A stretch of DNA of 64,000 nucleotides from contig NZ_FNOE01000011.1 in NCBI RefSeq assembly GCF_900106555.1, positions 26,188 to 90,187 on the forward strand, read 5' to 3'. Positions 7,709-16,478 of the stretch are shown in pieces. Below the pieces are notes generated by a model. The model was not told the DNA's origin and ran no database searches. It saw nothing but the letters and a program-made list of their open reading frames with translations. Both the position numbers and the translations under genes were made by a program. The stretch's first letter is position 1, and every line of letters begins with the position of its first letter. The DNA is from Nitrosomonas oligotropha. Its GTDB lineage: Bacteria; Pseudomonadota; Gammaproteobacteria; Burkholderiales; Nitrosomonadaceae.

Positions 7709-9292
7709 ATGACTGACTTGATCCATGATCTGATTTTTGCCACTGCCGGACGGACACCGGACGCTGAAGCGTTGTCTTATGACAATCAGCGCATCAGTTA
7801 TGCCATGCTGGCAGGGGCAGTCAAGGCAACGGCGGAGGGTTTGCGTGCATGCGGCTTGAGCCGTGGCGAGCGTGTGGCGGTTTATCTCGAGAAACGTTCC
7901 GAGACCGTAATCGCGCTCTTTGCCGCAGCGGCGGCGGGCGGTGTGATGGTTCCGGTGAATCCGGTATTGAAGCCGGAACAGGTGACGTACATACTGATCG
8001 ATTGTAATGTCAGGATATTGGTTACCTCACTGGAGCGGTTAAAGTTGCTGCAAGCGGTTCTGCCGCTTTGCCACGATTTGCATACGGTGATTCTCGTTGA
8101 TGGCGGAGATCATTTGCCTGCGCTTGCTGGTTTGACAGTTGCTGGTTGGCAAGCCATTTCTGCGGTGCAAAAAGAATATTCCGCAGCAGGCGTGATCGAC
8201 AGCGACATGGCGGCGATTATTTACACTTCGGGCAGCACCGGTAAACCCAAGGGTGTGGTGCTGTCACATCGCAATTTGCTGGCCGGTGCGAAAAGTGTCG
8301 CGCAGTATTTGCAGAACCGTCCGGATGACCGGATTCTGACCGTGCTGCCGCTGAGCTTCGATTATGGATTGAATCAACTGACGTCCGCTTTTTATGCGGG
8401 TGCAACCAATATCCTGATGAACTATCTGCTGCCGCGCGATATCATCCGCATTGTCAGCGACGAACGAATCACCGGCCTTGCGGCTGTGCCGCCACTGTGG
8501 ATTCAGCTGGCGCAATTGGACTGGGGGAAAACACCATCGTTGCGCTACATTACCAATTCAGGCGGCGCCATGCCGCGTGCGACGCTGAATCAATTGCGCA
8601 GTGTTTTACCGGCAGTGCAGGTTTTCCTGATGTACGGTTTTACCGAAGCTTTCCGCTCGACCTATCTGGCGCCGGAAGAAATCGAACGGCGCCCGGATTC
8701 GATCGGCAAGGCGGTGCCGAATGCGGAAGTTTTGGTTCTGCGCGACGATGGCTCGCCGTGCGCGCCGGGTGAACCGGGCGAATTGGTACAGCGGGGCGCT
8801 TTGGTGGCGATGGGATATTGGAACGATGCGGAAAGAACGGCGTTGTGCTTCAAACCGCTGAAGGCGCGCCAGGCCGGATTGCCGCTTGTGGAGATCGCTG
8901 CCTGGTCCGGTGATACCGTGCGTGTCGACGAAGAGGGATATCTGTATTTCATCGAACGCCGCGACGAAATGATCAAAACCTCCGGTTACCGGGTCAGCCC
9001 TACCGAAGTGGAAGAAGTTATTTATGCGTCGGAATGTGTTGCGGAAGCGATTGCGATCGGTGTGCCGCATCCCGTACTGGGGCAAGCGATTGCGGTGATC
9101 GTGACGGCCCGCCGCGGCATGCGGCCGGAAGCTGATCTTTTGCTGCGTCTATGCAAGCAGCGTTTGCCTGCGTATATGCTGCCTAGTCACATCGAACTGC
9201 GTGAGGGTAATTTGCCGCGCAATCCGAACGGCAAAATAGACCGTAAATTGCTTTCTCAGGAATTGCAGCATTTGTTTAAGGAAACCGCTTAA
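7709..9292 (+). CDS. Acyl-CoA ligase (AMP-forming), exosortase A system-associated
   Basis: This is an ANL-superfamily adenylating enzyme of 527 residues. The AMP-binding P-loop motif is IIYTSGSTGKPKGVVLSH (about 169-186); GFTEAFRSTYL, the SGDTVRVDEEGYLYF block and the C-terminal NPNGKIDRKLL with its catalytic Lys are present. Overall features fit the TIGR03098 family, found with exosortase-A exopolysaccharide loci, which probably activates a carboxylic acid for a polysaccharide or carrier modification; the substrate is unknown. The stop and the next start share bases (TAATG at 9290-9294), implying translational coupling to the decarboxylase. Unlike in typical clusters, exosortase and glycosyltransferase genes are not adjacent here. 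Confidence 0.88.
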   Translation: MTDLIHDLIFATAGRTPDAEALSYDNQRISYAMLAGAVKATAEGLRACGLSRGERVAVYLEKRSETVIALFAAAAAGGVMVPVNPVLKPEQVTYILIDCNVRILVTSLERLKLLQAVLPLCHDLHTVILVDGGDHLPALAGLTVAGWQAISAVQKEYSAAGVIDSDMAAIIYTSGSTGKPKGVVLSHRNLLAGAKSVAQYLQNRPDDRILTVLPLSFDYGLNQLTSAFYAGATNILMNYLLPRDIIRIVSDERITGLAAVPPLWIQLAQLDWGKTPSLRYITNSGGAMPRATLNQLRSVLPAVQVFLMYGFTEAFRSTYLAPEEIERRPDSIGKAVPNAEVLVLRDDGSPCAPGEPGELVQRGALVAMGYWNDAERTALCFKPLKARQAGLPLVEIAAWSGDTVRVDEEGYLYFIERRDEMIKTSGYRVSPTEVEEVIYASECVAEAIAIGVPHPVLGQAIAVIVTARRGMRPEADLLLRLCKQRLPAYMLPSHIELREGNLPRNPNGKIDRKLLSQELQHLFKETA

Positions 9293-10527
9293 TGAGCAAT
9301 TTACCTCCGGAACATGCGCCGCTGGTGCAGTTTGCCGTGCAGGACGATTGTCTGCAAGTGGGCGGTATGGCGTTGACGCGTTTAGCGCAACGCGTCGGTG
9401 CGACGCCGTTTTATGCGTATGATCGGCAAAAAATCAGCGAACGTATTGCATTATTACGGCGGCATTTGCCGGCAGGGGTTTTGCTGCACTACGCGATGAA
9501 AGCCAATCCGATGCCGGCGCTGGTGCAACATGTGGCCGGTTTGGTCGACGGTATGGATGTCGCTTCGGCGGGTGAAATGCGCGTGGCGCTGGATACGGTT
9601 CTGCCGCCGGACAGCATCAGTTTTGCCGGGCCGGGAAAGAAAGAGCATGAATTGCGCAGCGCCATCGCGGCGGGTGTTATTCTGAATCTCGAATCGGCGC
9701 GGGAGATGGAAGCGGTTGCAAAACTGGGAACGAGTTTAGGGATTACACCTAAAGTGGCCATCCGGGTTAATCCGGATTTCGCGCTCAAATCTTCCGGCAT
9801 GAAAATGGGCGGCGGGCCGCAGCCATTCGGTATCGATGCCGAGTGCGTGCCCGATGTGCTGCGGCGATTAGCCATGCTGGACCTGGATTTTATGGGTTTT
9901 CACATTTTTAGCGGCTCGCAAAATCTCAATGCAGCCGCGCTGCAGGAAGCGCATGCAAAATCCGTGCAACTGGGTATCCGGCTGGCTGAATATCTGCCAT
10001 CTGCGCCGCGCTGGCTGAATATCGGTGGCGGGTTGGGAGTGCCGTATTTTCCCGGAGAGCGGGCACTGGACCTTGCCGCTGTGGGTGAAAATTTGCAGCG
10101 CCTGATGCCAGAGGTGCAGCGGCAATTGCCCGATGCCAGAATTGCGATCGAATTAGGCCGCTATATCGTCGCGGAAGCGGGGATTTATGTGTGCCGTGTT
10201 CTGGAACGTAAAATCTCGCGCGGACAAGTTTTTCTCATCACTGATGGCGGGCTGCATCATCATCTGGCCGCTTCCGGCAATTTCGGCCAGGTCATCCGCA
10301 AGAACTATCCGGTCATCATCGCCAATAAAGTCCGTGGCGCGGAAAGAGAAGTGGTATCCGTTACGGGGCCATTGTGCACACCTTTGGATATACTGGCCGA
10401 TCAGTTGTCCATGGCCAAAGCATCCGCAGGCGACTTGGTTGTGGTGTTGCAGTCGGGCGCCTACGGTTTAAGTGCCAGTCCGGTCGCATTCTTAGGTCAC
10501 CCCGCACCCATCGAAGTGCTGGTTTAA
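9292..10527 (+). CDS. PLP-dependent decarboxylase, exosortase A system-associated
   Basis: The 411-residue protein is a fold-type III, alanine-racemase-like PLP decarboxylase related to LysA. The PLP lysine lies in YAMKANPMP (about 65-73); the phosphate-binding glycine motif is NIGGGLGVPY, and ELGRY, HIFSGSQ and VTGPLCTPLD supply other active-site pieces. It matches the TIGR03099 family, the usual partner of the TIGR03098 ligase, with which it is translationally coupled. The pair may supply an amine or amino acid derivative for exopolysaccharide modification; that is inference. True diaminopimelate decarboxylase is encoded separately at 30163-31419, so this copy is not needed for lysine. Confidence 0.88.
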   Translation: MSNLPPEHAPLVQFAVQDDCLQVGGMALTRLAQRVGATPFYAYDRQKISERIALLRRHLPAGVLLHYAMKANPMPALVQHVAGLVDGMDVASAGEMRVALDTVLPPDSISFAGPGKKEHELRSAIAAGVILNLESAREMEAVAKLGTSLGITPKVAIRVNPDFALKSSGMKMGGGPQPFGIDAECVPDVLRRLAMLDLDFMGFHIFSGSQNLNAAALQEAHAKSVQLGIRLAEYLPSAPRWLNIGGGLGVPYFPGERALDLAAVGENLQRLMPEVQRQLPDARIAIELGRYIVAEAGIYVCRVLERKISRGQVFLITDGGLHHHLAASGNFGQVIRKNYPVIIANKVRGAEREVVSVTGPLCTPLDILADQLSMAKASAGDLVVVLQSGAYGLSASPVAFLGHPAPIEVLV

Positions 10528-10823
10528 TCGATTAAATTTCATCATCCTGCGCGCAATTGTTGTTTATTGTGCACAAGTAGTTATCTTTGTTGTAATTCTC
10601 CCATTAATTGTTAAAGATCAGTTGAATATTCGCTTTAAATATACTTAAATGACCGCTGTAGTTAATTTATATTACTTATTGAAAGAAAAGCTTTGTTTCG
10701 TGCGGCTAAAATTAGAAATGCACCGTAGATTCTGCGCTTTTTCAATGATGATGTAGCGCCAGCACAGTTTACTATTTTGACACTTTTGCTTGATATCAAC
10801 GAATGTCCGGAGGAGTGCTAAAA
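10528..10823. other. Leader/promoter region of the acyltransferase operon
   Basis: This AT-rich 296-base gap separates the decarboxylase from the leader ORF. It contains no other gene. A TTGACA hexamer stands near 10776, but no good -10 box follows at the right distance. The end of the region carries CCGGAGGAG, the strong ribosome site of the 13-codon leader ORF. Confidence 0.45.
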
Positions 10824-10865
10824 ATGAATGTAACGAGCTGCTTATTTAATTGGGTGATTCTATGA
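10824..10865 (+). CDS. Putative 13-aa leader peptide coupled to the acyltransferase
   Basis: ATG at 10824 begins a 13-codon frame (MNVTSCLFNWVIL) ending in TGA at 10863-10865. It is preceded by GGAGGAG seven bases upstream, a far better ribosome site than anything directly before the acyltransferase. Its stop overlaps the acyltransferase ATG in an ATGA arrangement, so ribosomes finishing the leader could re-initiate on the main gene. This may be a simple coupling device or a regulatory leader. No run of a single amino acid and no attenuator hairpin is visible, so classic attenuation is not supported. Confidence 0.5.
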   Translation: MNVTSCLFNWVIL

Positions 10866-11632
10866 ATGATTTGTATCAAAATTTTCAGAAGTTCTTTGAA
10901 ATTGTAGTTGCTGATACAGCTGAGCTGCTTGAGCATGTTTATAGAATCCGCTATCAAGTGTTGTGCGTGGAACAGCGTTTGCCCGGATTCGACCCTGCAC
11001 ATTGTCCGGGTGAAAAGGAAAAAGATAGCTATGACAGTCATTCCTGCCATGTGCTTTTGCGCTATCGCCCATCGGGAGAATTTATCGGCACTGTGCGGTT
11101 AATTCTGCCGGATTCAACGCGGCCTGAAAAGCTATTGCCGGTTGAGTTGTATAGTCAAACAGATCCTGCACTGTGCGATATCAAAGCATTGCCGCGCCAG
11201 CAGACGGCTGAAATTTCCCGCTTTCTGGTGATCAGTCAGTTTGACCGGCGTAAAGACGAACGGCGCAGGGAAGAGCGCCGCAAGGAAACCACTGGGACTG
11301 ACAGCGATAAAAGAAACACGCAGGATCGCCGTTCCACCGATCGCCGTTCCGCGCTCAGCATTGGACTGGTGCTGATGGCGGGCGTTTTACGCATGTCTGT
11401 CAAATACAATATTAAGCACTGGCTATCGGTTGCCGATCCCGCGCTGAATAAGCTGATGGGTTTTTACGGCTTGAATTTTAATCCGATCGGACCACCGGTA
11501 GACTATCATGGCATGCGTCGTCCCTATTACGTGAAAGTAGAAGACGCACTCAATAAAATGTATCAAGAGCATCACGATGCCTGGGAAGTCGTAACCGACT
11601 GCGGTACTTATAATCCCATTCATATTAACTAA
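10862..11632 (+). CDS. PEP-CTERM/exosortase system-associated acyltransferase
   Basis: The 256-residue protein resembles N-acyl amino acid and autoinducer synthases of the GNAT-like fold: YRIRYQVLCVEQ near residue 28, a GEFIGTVRLILP strand near 76-87, and the AEISRFLVI strand near 117. This matches TIGR03694, acyltransferases of exosortase genomes probably making an acylated small molecule or lipid; substrate unknown. Residues about 128-162 form a very Arg/Lys/Glu/Asp-rich insert (RRKDERRREERRKE, then DRRSTDRRSAL) that looks like a flexible charged loop. I chose the ATG at 10862; the TTG at 10850 has no better support. It overlaps the leader ORF by four bases, and the PstS-like gene follows after 30 bases. 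Confidence 0.83.
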   Translation: MNDLYQNFQKFFEIVVADTAELLEHVYRIRYQVLCVEQRLPGFDPAHCPGEKEKDSYDSHSCHVLLRYRPSGEFIGTVRLILPDSTRPEKLLPVELYSQTDPALCDIKALPRQQTAEISRFLVISQFDRRKDERRREERRKETTGTDSDKRNTQDRRSTDRRSALSIGLVLMAGVLRMSVKYNIKHWLSVADPALNKLMGFYGLNFNPIGPPVDYHGMRRPYYVKVEDALNKMYQEHHDAWEVVTDCGTYNPIHIN

Positions 11633-11662
11633 TGGAATAACCCTGAATCAGGAATCTGTTTC

Positions 11663-12148
11663 TTGAATTTATTTCATTTCTCTTTACAAGCTCAATTCTC
11701 AAGGCACTGTTTCTTAAAAACTAGAGCCTGCTTGTGTTTTGCTCTGACTTTATGCCTTTGGGTTGTGGCAGTAGAAGTAAGAGCAAATGATCATTATGAA
11801 ATTGTCACCAATCCGGGCGTGAACGAAAAAACCCTCTCGGTCAATTCGTTACGCTCAATTTTCAGTATGCGTTTGAAAACCTGGTCTGACGGAACCAAGA
11901 TCAGGGTTTTTGTGCTATCCGATGAAGATCAATTGCATCAAATCGTTTCCAAGGAGAAGTTAAACGTATTTCCCTATCAACTCAGATCCACCTGGGATCG
12001 ATTAGTATTCTCGGGCACAGGCCAAGCGCCGATTAAAGTCAACTCAAGTGAAGAAATGCTTGCCAGGATTGCTACTACACCCGGCGCAATAGGTTATTTA
12101 TGGAGAGCCAATATTAATGAAAATGTTAACGTGCTCGAGATTAAGTAG
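11663..12148 (+). CDS. Periplasmic PstS-like substrate-binding protein (161 aa)
   Basis: A signal peptide of about 41 residues (hydrophobic core CLCFALTLCLWVVAVEV, cleavage after RA) precedes a single small PBP-like domain. VTNPGVNEKTLSVNSLRSIF, RLKTWSDGTKIRVFVL and GAIGYLWR near the end match the small phosphate-ABC-substrate-binding-like family, which is shorter than true PstS and usually lacks pst transporter genes nearby. It could bind an anion and pass a signal or the ligand on. The downstream barrel gene starts inside its 3' end (32-base overlap), so the two are surely co-translated. No pstCAB genes occur in the window. Confidence 0.75.
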   Translation: MNLFHFSLQAQFSRHCFLKTRACLCFALTLCLWVVAVEVRANDHYEIVTNPGVNEKTLSVNSLRSIFSMRLKTWSDGTKIRVFVLSDEDQLHQIVSKEKLNVFPYQLRSTWDRLVFSGTGQAPIKVNSSEEMLARIATTPGAIGYLWRANINENVNVLEIK

Positions 12149-13550
12149 CTATTTCAGCAGCTCCGTCCGGTGGCTGGGTAAGGGCGTTGCCGTGCTGTGG
12201 GTAATCGGCGCTGCTTCCGTTCAGGCGCAACAGCTTGATCAACCACAAAAGCAATCTGAATCCGCTCAAGCGCCTGTCAAATGGGTGCAAGCGAAAGATT
12301 TACCCGCCGAAGCGACAGAAGCGGGCAATACCAAAGAAAAACCCGGAGTGGTCAGCACTGTGCTCAATTGGTGGCATTCAACCGATCGCCCCGGAGATCT
12401 GCAGATTCATGGCTTTGTCAGCCAGGCTTATATAACAACTTCGGATAATGATGTTTTTGGCAATAGTGATAAAGGCGGCAGCTTTGGTTTGACCGAAGCC
12501 GGGCTCAACGCTTCCTTGCGGCCATTGCCGAGGCTGCAACTCTCGGCGCAGGTGTTGTCGCGCCGTGCCGGTGAGGGAAATTCGGGCATGCCGCGTCTTG
12601 ATTATGCCATCTTCGATTACCGCTTGTATTCCCAGGAGGTAAACCAATTCGGTATCCGCGTGGGCCGGTTGAAGAATCCTTTCGGGTTCTATAATGAAAC
12701 CCGGGATGTGGCGTTTACGCGTCCCAGTATTATGCTGCCGCAATCGATTTATTTTGATCGTACCCGCAATTTGGGACTTTCCAGTGATTCCGTGCAGCTC
12801 TATGGCGATACCGCAGTATCCGATTGGGGTACGTTGTCTACCCAGTTTGGCGTGACACTGCCAGTCGTGAATAACAGGGATACTGAGAGTTCATTACTGG
12901 GATTGGTACGGCCGGGGGAATTGAATCGCGAAATTTCTTATATTGGCCGTGGAATATTTGAGACTAATGATAAACGCCTACGCTTGGGTATCAGCGGGAT
13001 ATGGCTGAATACATCGTATGATCCAAAAAAATTACACTCCCCGTTAGAATTAGGGCCCGGTTCCTTAGAGTTCACGCCGGTAATTTTTTCTGCTCAATAT
13101 AACTCGGAACGTTGGACACTGACTTCGGAATATGCGATACGGCCTTTTAGCTATGATAGAAATTTTAAAAGTACAAAGTTAAATGGTCAGCATTTCGTTG
13201 GCGAGAGCTATTACTTTCAAGGTGAATATCGCTTTACTCCGAAATGGGAAGGTTTTTTGCGGTATGATGCTCTCTTTATTGATCGATCAGATCGCGATGG
13301 AAGCGATTGGATTGCAAAAGATCCCGCCGGACGAAGTGGTTTAGGACATAGTCGTTTTGCCAAGGATATTGCCGTGGGCATACGTTGGAATGTTACACCG
13401 GCATTCATGCTGCGTGCCGAATATCATCATGTTAACGGAACAGGCTGGTTATCCGGATTGGACAATCCAATCGATCTAAAAACGGGCCGGCCCATAGACA
13501 CACATCAATATTGGGATCTTTTCGCGATTCAGGCTTCTTATCGTTTCTAA
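12117..13550 (+). CDS. Outer-membrane beta-barrel (porin-like) protein (477 aa)
   Basis: After a signal peptide (about 1-37, cleaved after QAQ) and a Gln/Glu-rich spacer, the protein shows alternating amphipathic strands from residue about 95 to the end: GFVSQAYITTSDND, FGIRVGRLKNPFGFYNETRD, GISGIWLNTSYD. It closes with the C-terminal aromatic FAIQASYRF, the signature recognised by the BAM complex. Overall it resembles OprO/OprP-like or DcaP-like porins of the phosphate or anion type, but substrate cannot be read from sequence. The first codons overlap the PstS-like gene; GGAGAG lies about 15 bases upstream. The GGDEF-EAL gene starts 12 bases after its stop. Confidence 0.78.
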   Translation: MKMLTCSRLSSYFSSSVRWLGKGVAVLWVIGAASVQAQQLDQPQKQSESAQAPVKWVQAKDLPAEATEAGNTKEKPGVVSTVLNWWHSTDRPGDLQIHGFVSQAYITTSDNDVFGNSDKGGSFGLTEAGLNASLRPLPRLQLSAQVLSRRAGEGNSGMPRLDYAIFDYRLYSQEVNQFGIRVGRLKNPFGFYNETRDVAFTRPSIMLPQSIYFDRTRNLGLSSDSVQLYGDTAVSDWGTLSTQFGVTLPVVNNRDTESSLLGLVRPGELNREISYIGRGIFETNDKRLRLGISGIWLNTSYDPKKLHSPLELGPGSLEFTPVIFSAQYNSERWTLTSEYAIRPFSYDRNFKSTKLNGQHFVGESYYFQGEYRFTPKWEGFLRYDALFIDRSDRDGSDWIAKDPAGRSGLGHSRFAKDIAVGIRWNVTPAFMLRAEYHHVNGTGWLSGLDNPIDLKTGRPIDTHQYWDLFAIQASYRF

Positions 13551-13562
13551 GTAGAAATTCTG

Positions 13563-16478
13563 ATGGAAAATAGTTCCGGAATTAAATTGGAGAAAGCGCC
13601 TGTCGTTTCAAATCCCAAAGGGCGCCGGTTCCGCAGTCTGAGATGGAAAATCTCACTGAGCAGCATGATTCTGCTGGCGGTGGTGATGCTATTTTGTTTC
13701 GTCAGTTACCTGGGCTTAATGGCCAATTTCGATAATCAGCGGGAAGTCGAATACCATCGCTACTCCAGGGAAGTCAATAGTTTAATCAAGAACACCTCGC
13801 AGAATTTATACCAGCTGGCTGAAATGATTCCGTTTCTGGACGGTATGAAGAAAGCTTTGCTGACTAACGATGGCGAAAGCATCAGCAAAGTTTTTGATCT
13901 GCACTGGGCACTATTACAATTCCATAATGGCGTTGAATTCGTTCATTTTTATAATCCGCAGAATCAATTGAACGCCAGCTGGGATAGTCTGGATACTCAT
14001 ATGGATGGCAATATTCTGCTGTCGACCTGGGTCAGTCATGTGAACCAATCGGAAAGACCCATTAATCCGTTACTTTGCCGGGAAAGCTGCATACAGTACA
14101 TTGTTGCGCCGTTGCTCGTAGAAGGTAAAAAAGTGGGTGTCGTGGTGATGGGGATATCGCTGGCGGATGTATTTCTGGCGTTTAAACGCATCGCCGGCGC
14201 TGATATCGGTCTGCTGATCAAGGAACAGAATAGTTTGCTGCAGAATGATTTCGATTTTTTGCGCTGGAATATTCATATCTCGGCACTGACCAACAAAGAA
14301 AAAAATCTTGAGGTTCTGAAAAAGGTCGCCCGGATATACCCGGAAATGTCAGCGTTACATAATGGCGCTCAGATCCGTTGGAACGATCAGTATCTGCAAA
14401 TAAAATTATTTCCGCTCGACTCGTATGAACCCGATAAAGCGCATCTGATCGTAATGACCGATGTGACCGCTGCGGTGAAGAATATTCATGATTCCATCTG
14501 GAAGATTGCACTGATCGGTTTACTGGGGCTGATTTTTGCGGAAATATTGTTGTTTCTGATTTTTACCCGGTTGCTGGCGAAGCTGAAAGATGTCGTGTTT
14601 GTTCTGCCACTTCTAGCTAACGGGCAGTTTGAAAGATTCCGCTTATCGGTGGCTTCCACGGACCGGGTGCAGCGTTTCAGGGATGAGGTCGACACACTGT
14701 CGGAAGCTGCCGTTTCCTTGTCGCTACAATTGGAAAAGCTGGAACAGGAAGTATCCACGCGGACAAAAATGCTTATCGAGCAAAAAAATGAGCTCGGCAG
14801 AGAAAGAGATTTTGTCGAGAACCTGCTGGATACGGCGCAAGCTATCGTGCTGACGCAGAGTTCCGAAGGCCGGATCATGTCGCTCAATGCGTATGGCGAA
14901 ATGCTGATGCGTTACACCGAAAGTGAACTGCAGGGCAAATCTTTCCTGAACATCCTGATTCCGGAGTATGAGTCACAAGATTTGCTGACGCGCTTTAAAG
15001 AAATTCACAGCGGGCAAAGAATGCAGTTGCGGCATGAAGCGATAACCCATTGCAAGGATGGAACGACACGGCATGTGGCCTGGCTGCACTCGCATCTCGG
15101 CCGGCAATCCGAGGATGATCCGTCGATTTTGTCGGTCGGGTTGGATGTCACCGAGTATAAACGGGTTGAAGGGCACTTAGCCTGGCTGGCGGATCACGAT
15201 CCACTGACCAATTTATTCAACCGGCGGCGTTTCAGCGAAGAACTGGAGCAAGTGCTGAGCCGGGCGGAGCGTTACCGCCACCCGGGCGCGTTGTTGTTTT
15301 TCGATCTGGATCGTTTCAAATATATCAACGATACCAGCGGTCATCAGGCGGGTGATACGCTGCTGAAAATGGTCGCCAGCATGCTGGCTCAGACCATCCG
15401 TGCAGACGATATTACCGGCCGTTTGGGCGGTGATGAATTCGCGATTATTTTGCCGGAAATCAATGCCAACGGTGCGATCGAAGTAGCGAAAAAGGTTCTG
15501 GATCAACTGGGCCATGCGCAATTGACCATCAACAACCGCACACACAAGATTTCAGCCAGTATCGGCATTGCCCTGTTTCCAGAGCATGGCGCCAATATTC
15601 ATGACTTGCTGGCTGCCGCGGATCTGGCGATGTATCAGGCCAAGGCGATGGGGCGGAATGCCTGGTATCTATTCTCCGATAAGGATCGCAGTCGTGAGCG
15701 CATCCATACCTTGGTGTATTGGAAAGAAAAAATCGAGTATTCGCATTTGCATGATAATTTCATGCTGTATTTGCAGCCGATCATGCAGGTGAAAACTAAA
15801 GAGATCTCGCACTATGAAGTGTTGCTGCGGATGCAGGATAAAGACGGTTCGGTGCTGTCACCCGGCGAATTTATTCCGGCGGCGGAACATACCGGATTGA
15901 TTCACGCCATCGATCATATGGTGCTGCGCAAAGCCATCGCACAAGTGGCCAAAATTTACCAAGCCGGATTCAAGGTCAGCTTCTCAATCAACTTATCCGC
16001 GCATGCCTTTAATGATCCGGAATTATTACCGATCCTCAAGGAAGAATTGACTTCGCAGGACATGGATCCGGCCTGTGTCATGTTTGAGATCACCGAGACT
16101 GCGGCGTTGGAAGATTTACCCGGTGCGCGCGGATTGATGATAGAGATCAAGGAGCTAGGTTGCGGCTTTGTGTTGGATGATTTCGGGGTTGGTTTTTCAT
16201 CTTTTTACTATTTACGCGAATTGCCGGTCGATGTCGTCAAGATTGACGGCTCGTTTATCCGCAATTTATCCGAAAGCAGCGACGATTTGATCCTGGTTAA
16301 TGCGCTATGCAGTGTAGCTCGCGGTTTCGGTAAGAAAATCACGGCGGAATTTGTCGAAAGCGCGGAGATACTCTCGCTCATCGAAAAGATGGATATTGAT
16401 TATGCGCAAGGATACTACATCGGAAAACCGGCGCCGGCCACGGAATTTTTTACAGAACATGAAAGTGATTCGTTTTAA
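13563..16478 (+). CDS. Membrane-bound GGDEF-EAL protein with Cache-like sensor and PAS (971 aa)
   Basis: Two membrane helices (about 31-52 and 311-337) flank a periplasmic sensor of Cache-like design (VEFVHFYNPQNQLNASWD, APLLVEGKKVGVVVMGISL). A linker, a PAS domain (about 420-530), a GGDEF domain (about 545-700) with intact RLGGDEF and an EAL domain (about 720-960) follow. The inhibitory RxxD site is RADD, exactly five residues before GGDEF. EAL catalytic residues look complete although the motif reads EVL: NLSAH, FEITE, DDFGVG, VKIDG and the late AEFVES and YAQGYYIG. It may therefore both make and break c-di-GMP. As last gene of the acyltransferase/PstS-like/porin operon it probably reports a periplasmic ligand to surface polysaccharide control. 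Its stop overlaps the convergent lonB-like stop. Confidence 0.9.
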   Translation: MENSSGIKLEKAPVVSNPKGRRFRSLRWKISLSSMILLAVVMLFCFVSYLGLMANFDNQREVEYHRYSREVNSLIKNTSQNLYQLAEMIPFLDGMKKALLTNDGESISKVFDLHWALLQFHNGVEFVHFYNPQNQLNASWDSLDTHMDGNILLSTWVSHVNQSERPINPLLCRESCIQYIVAPLLVEGKKVGVVVMGISLADVFLAFKRIAGADIGLLIKEQNSLLQNDFDFLRWNIHISALTNKEKNLEVLKKVARIYPEMSALHNGAQIRWNDQYLQIKLFPLDSYEPDKAHLIVMTDVTAAVKNIHDSIWKIALIGLLGLIFAEILLFLIFTRLLAKLKDVVFVLPLLANGQFERFRLSVASTDRVQRFRDEVDTLSEAAVSLSLQLEKLEQEVSTRTKMLIEQKNELGRERDFVENLLDTAQAIVLTQSSEGRIMSLNAYGEMLMRYTESELQGKSFLNILIPEYESQDLLTRFKEIHSGQRMQLRHEAITHCKDGTTRHVAWLHSHLGRQSEDDPSILSVGLDVTEYKRVEGHLAWLADHDPLTNLFNRRRFSEELEQVLSRAERYRHPGALLFFDLDRFKYINDTSGHQAGDTLLKMVASMLAQTIRADDITGRLGGDEFAIILPEINANGAIEVAKKVLDQLGHAQLTINNRTHKISASIGIALFPEHGANIHDLLAAADLAMYQAKAMGRNAWYLFSDKDRSRERIHTLVYWKEKIEYSHLHDNFMLYLQPIMQVKTKEISHYEVLLRMQDKDGSVLSPGEFIPAAEHTGLIHAIDHMVLRKAIAQVAKIYQAGFKVSFSINLSAHAFNDPELLPILKEELTSQDMDPACVMFEITETAALEDLPGARGLMIEIKELGCGFVLDDFGVGFSSFYYLRELPVDVVKIDGSFIRNLSESSDDLILVNALCSVARGFGKKITAEFVESAEILSLIEKMDIDYAQGYYIGKPAPATEFFTEHESDSF

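Noticed and set aside
10776..10800. Promoter at TTGACA before the leader ORF
   Set aside because: No -10-like hexamer follows at 16-18 bases, so only a half-site is present.
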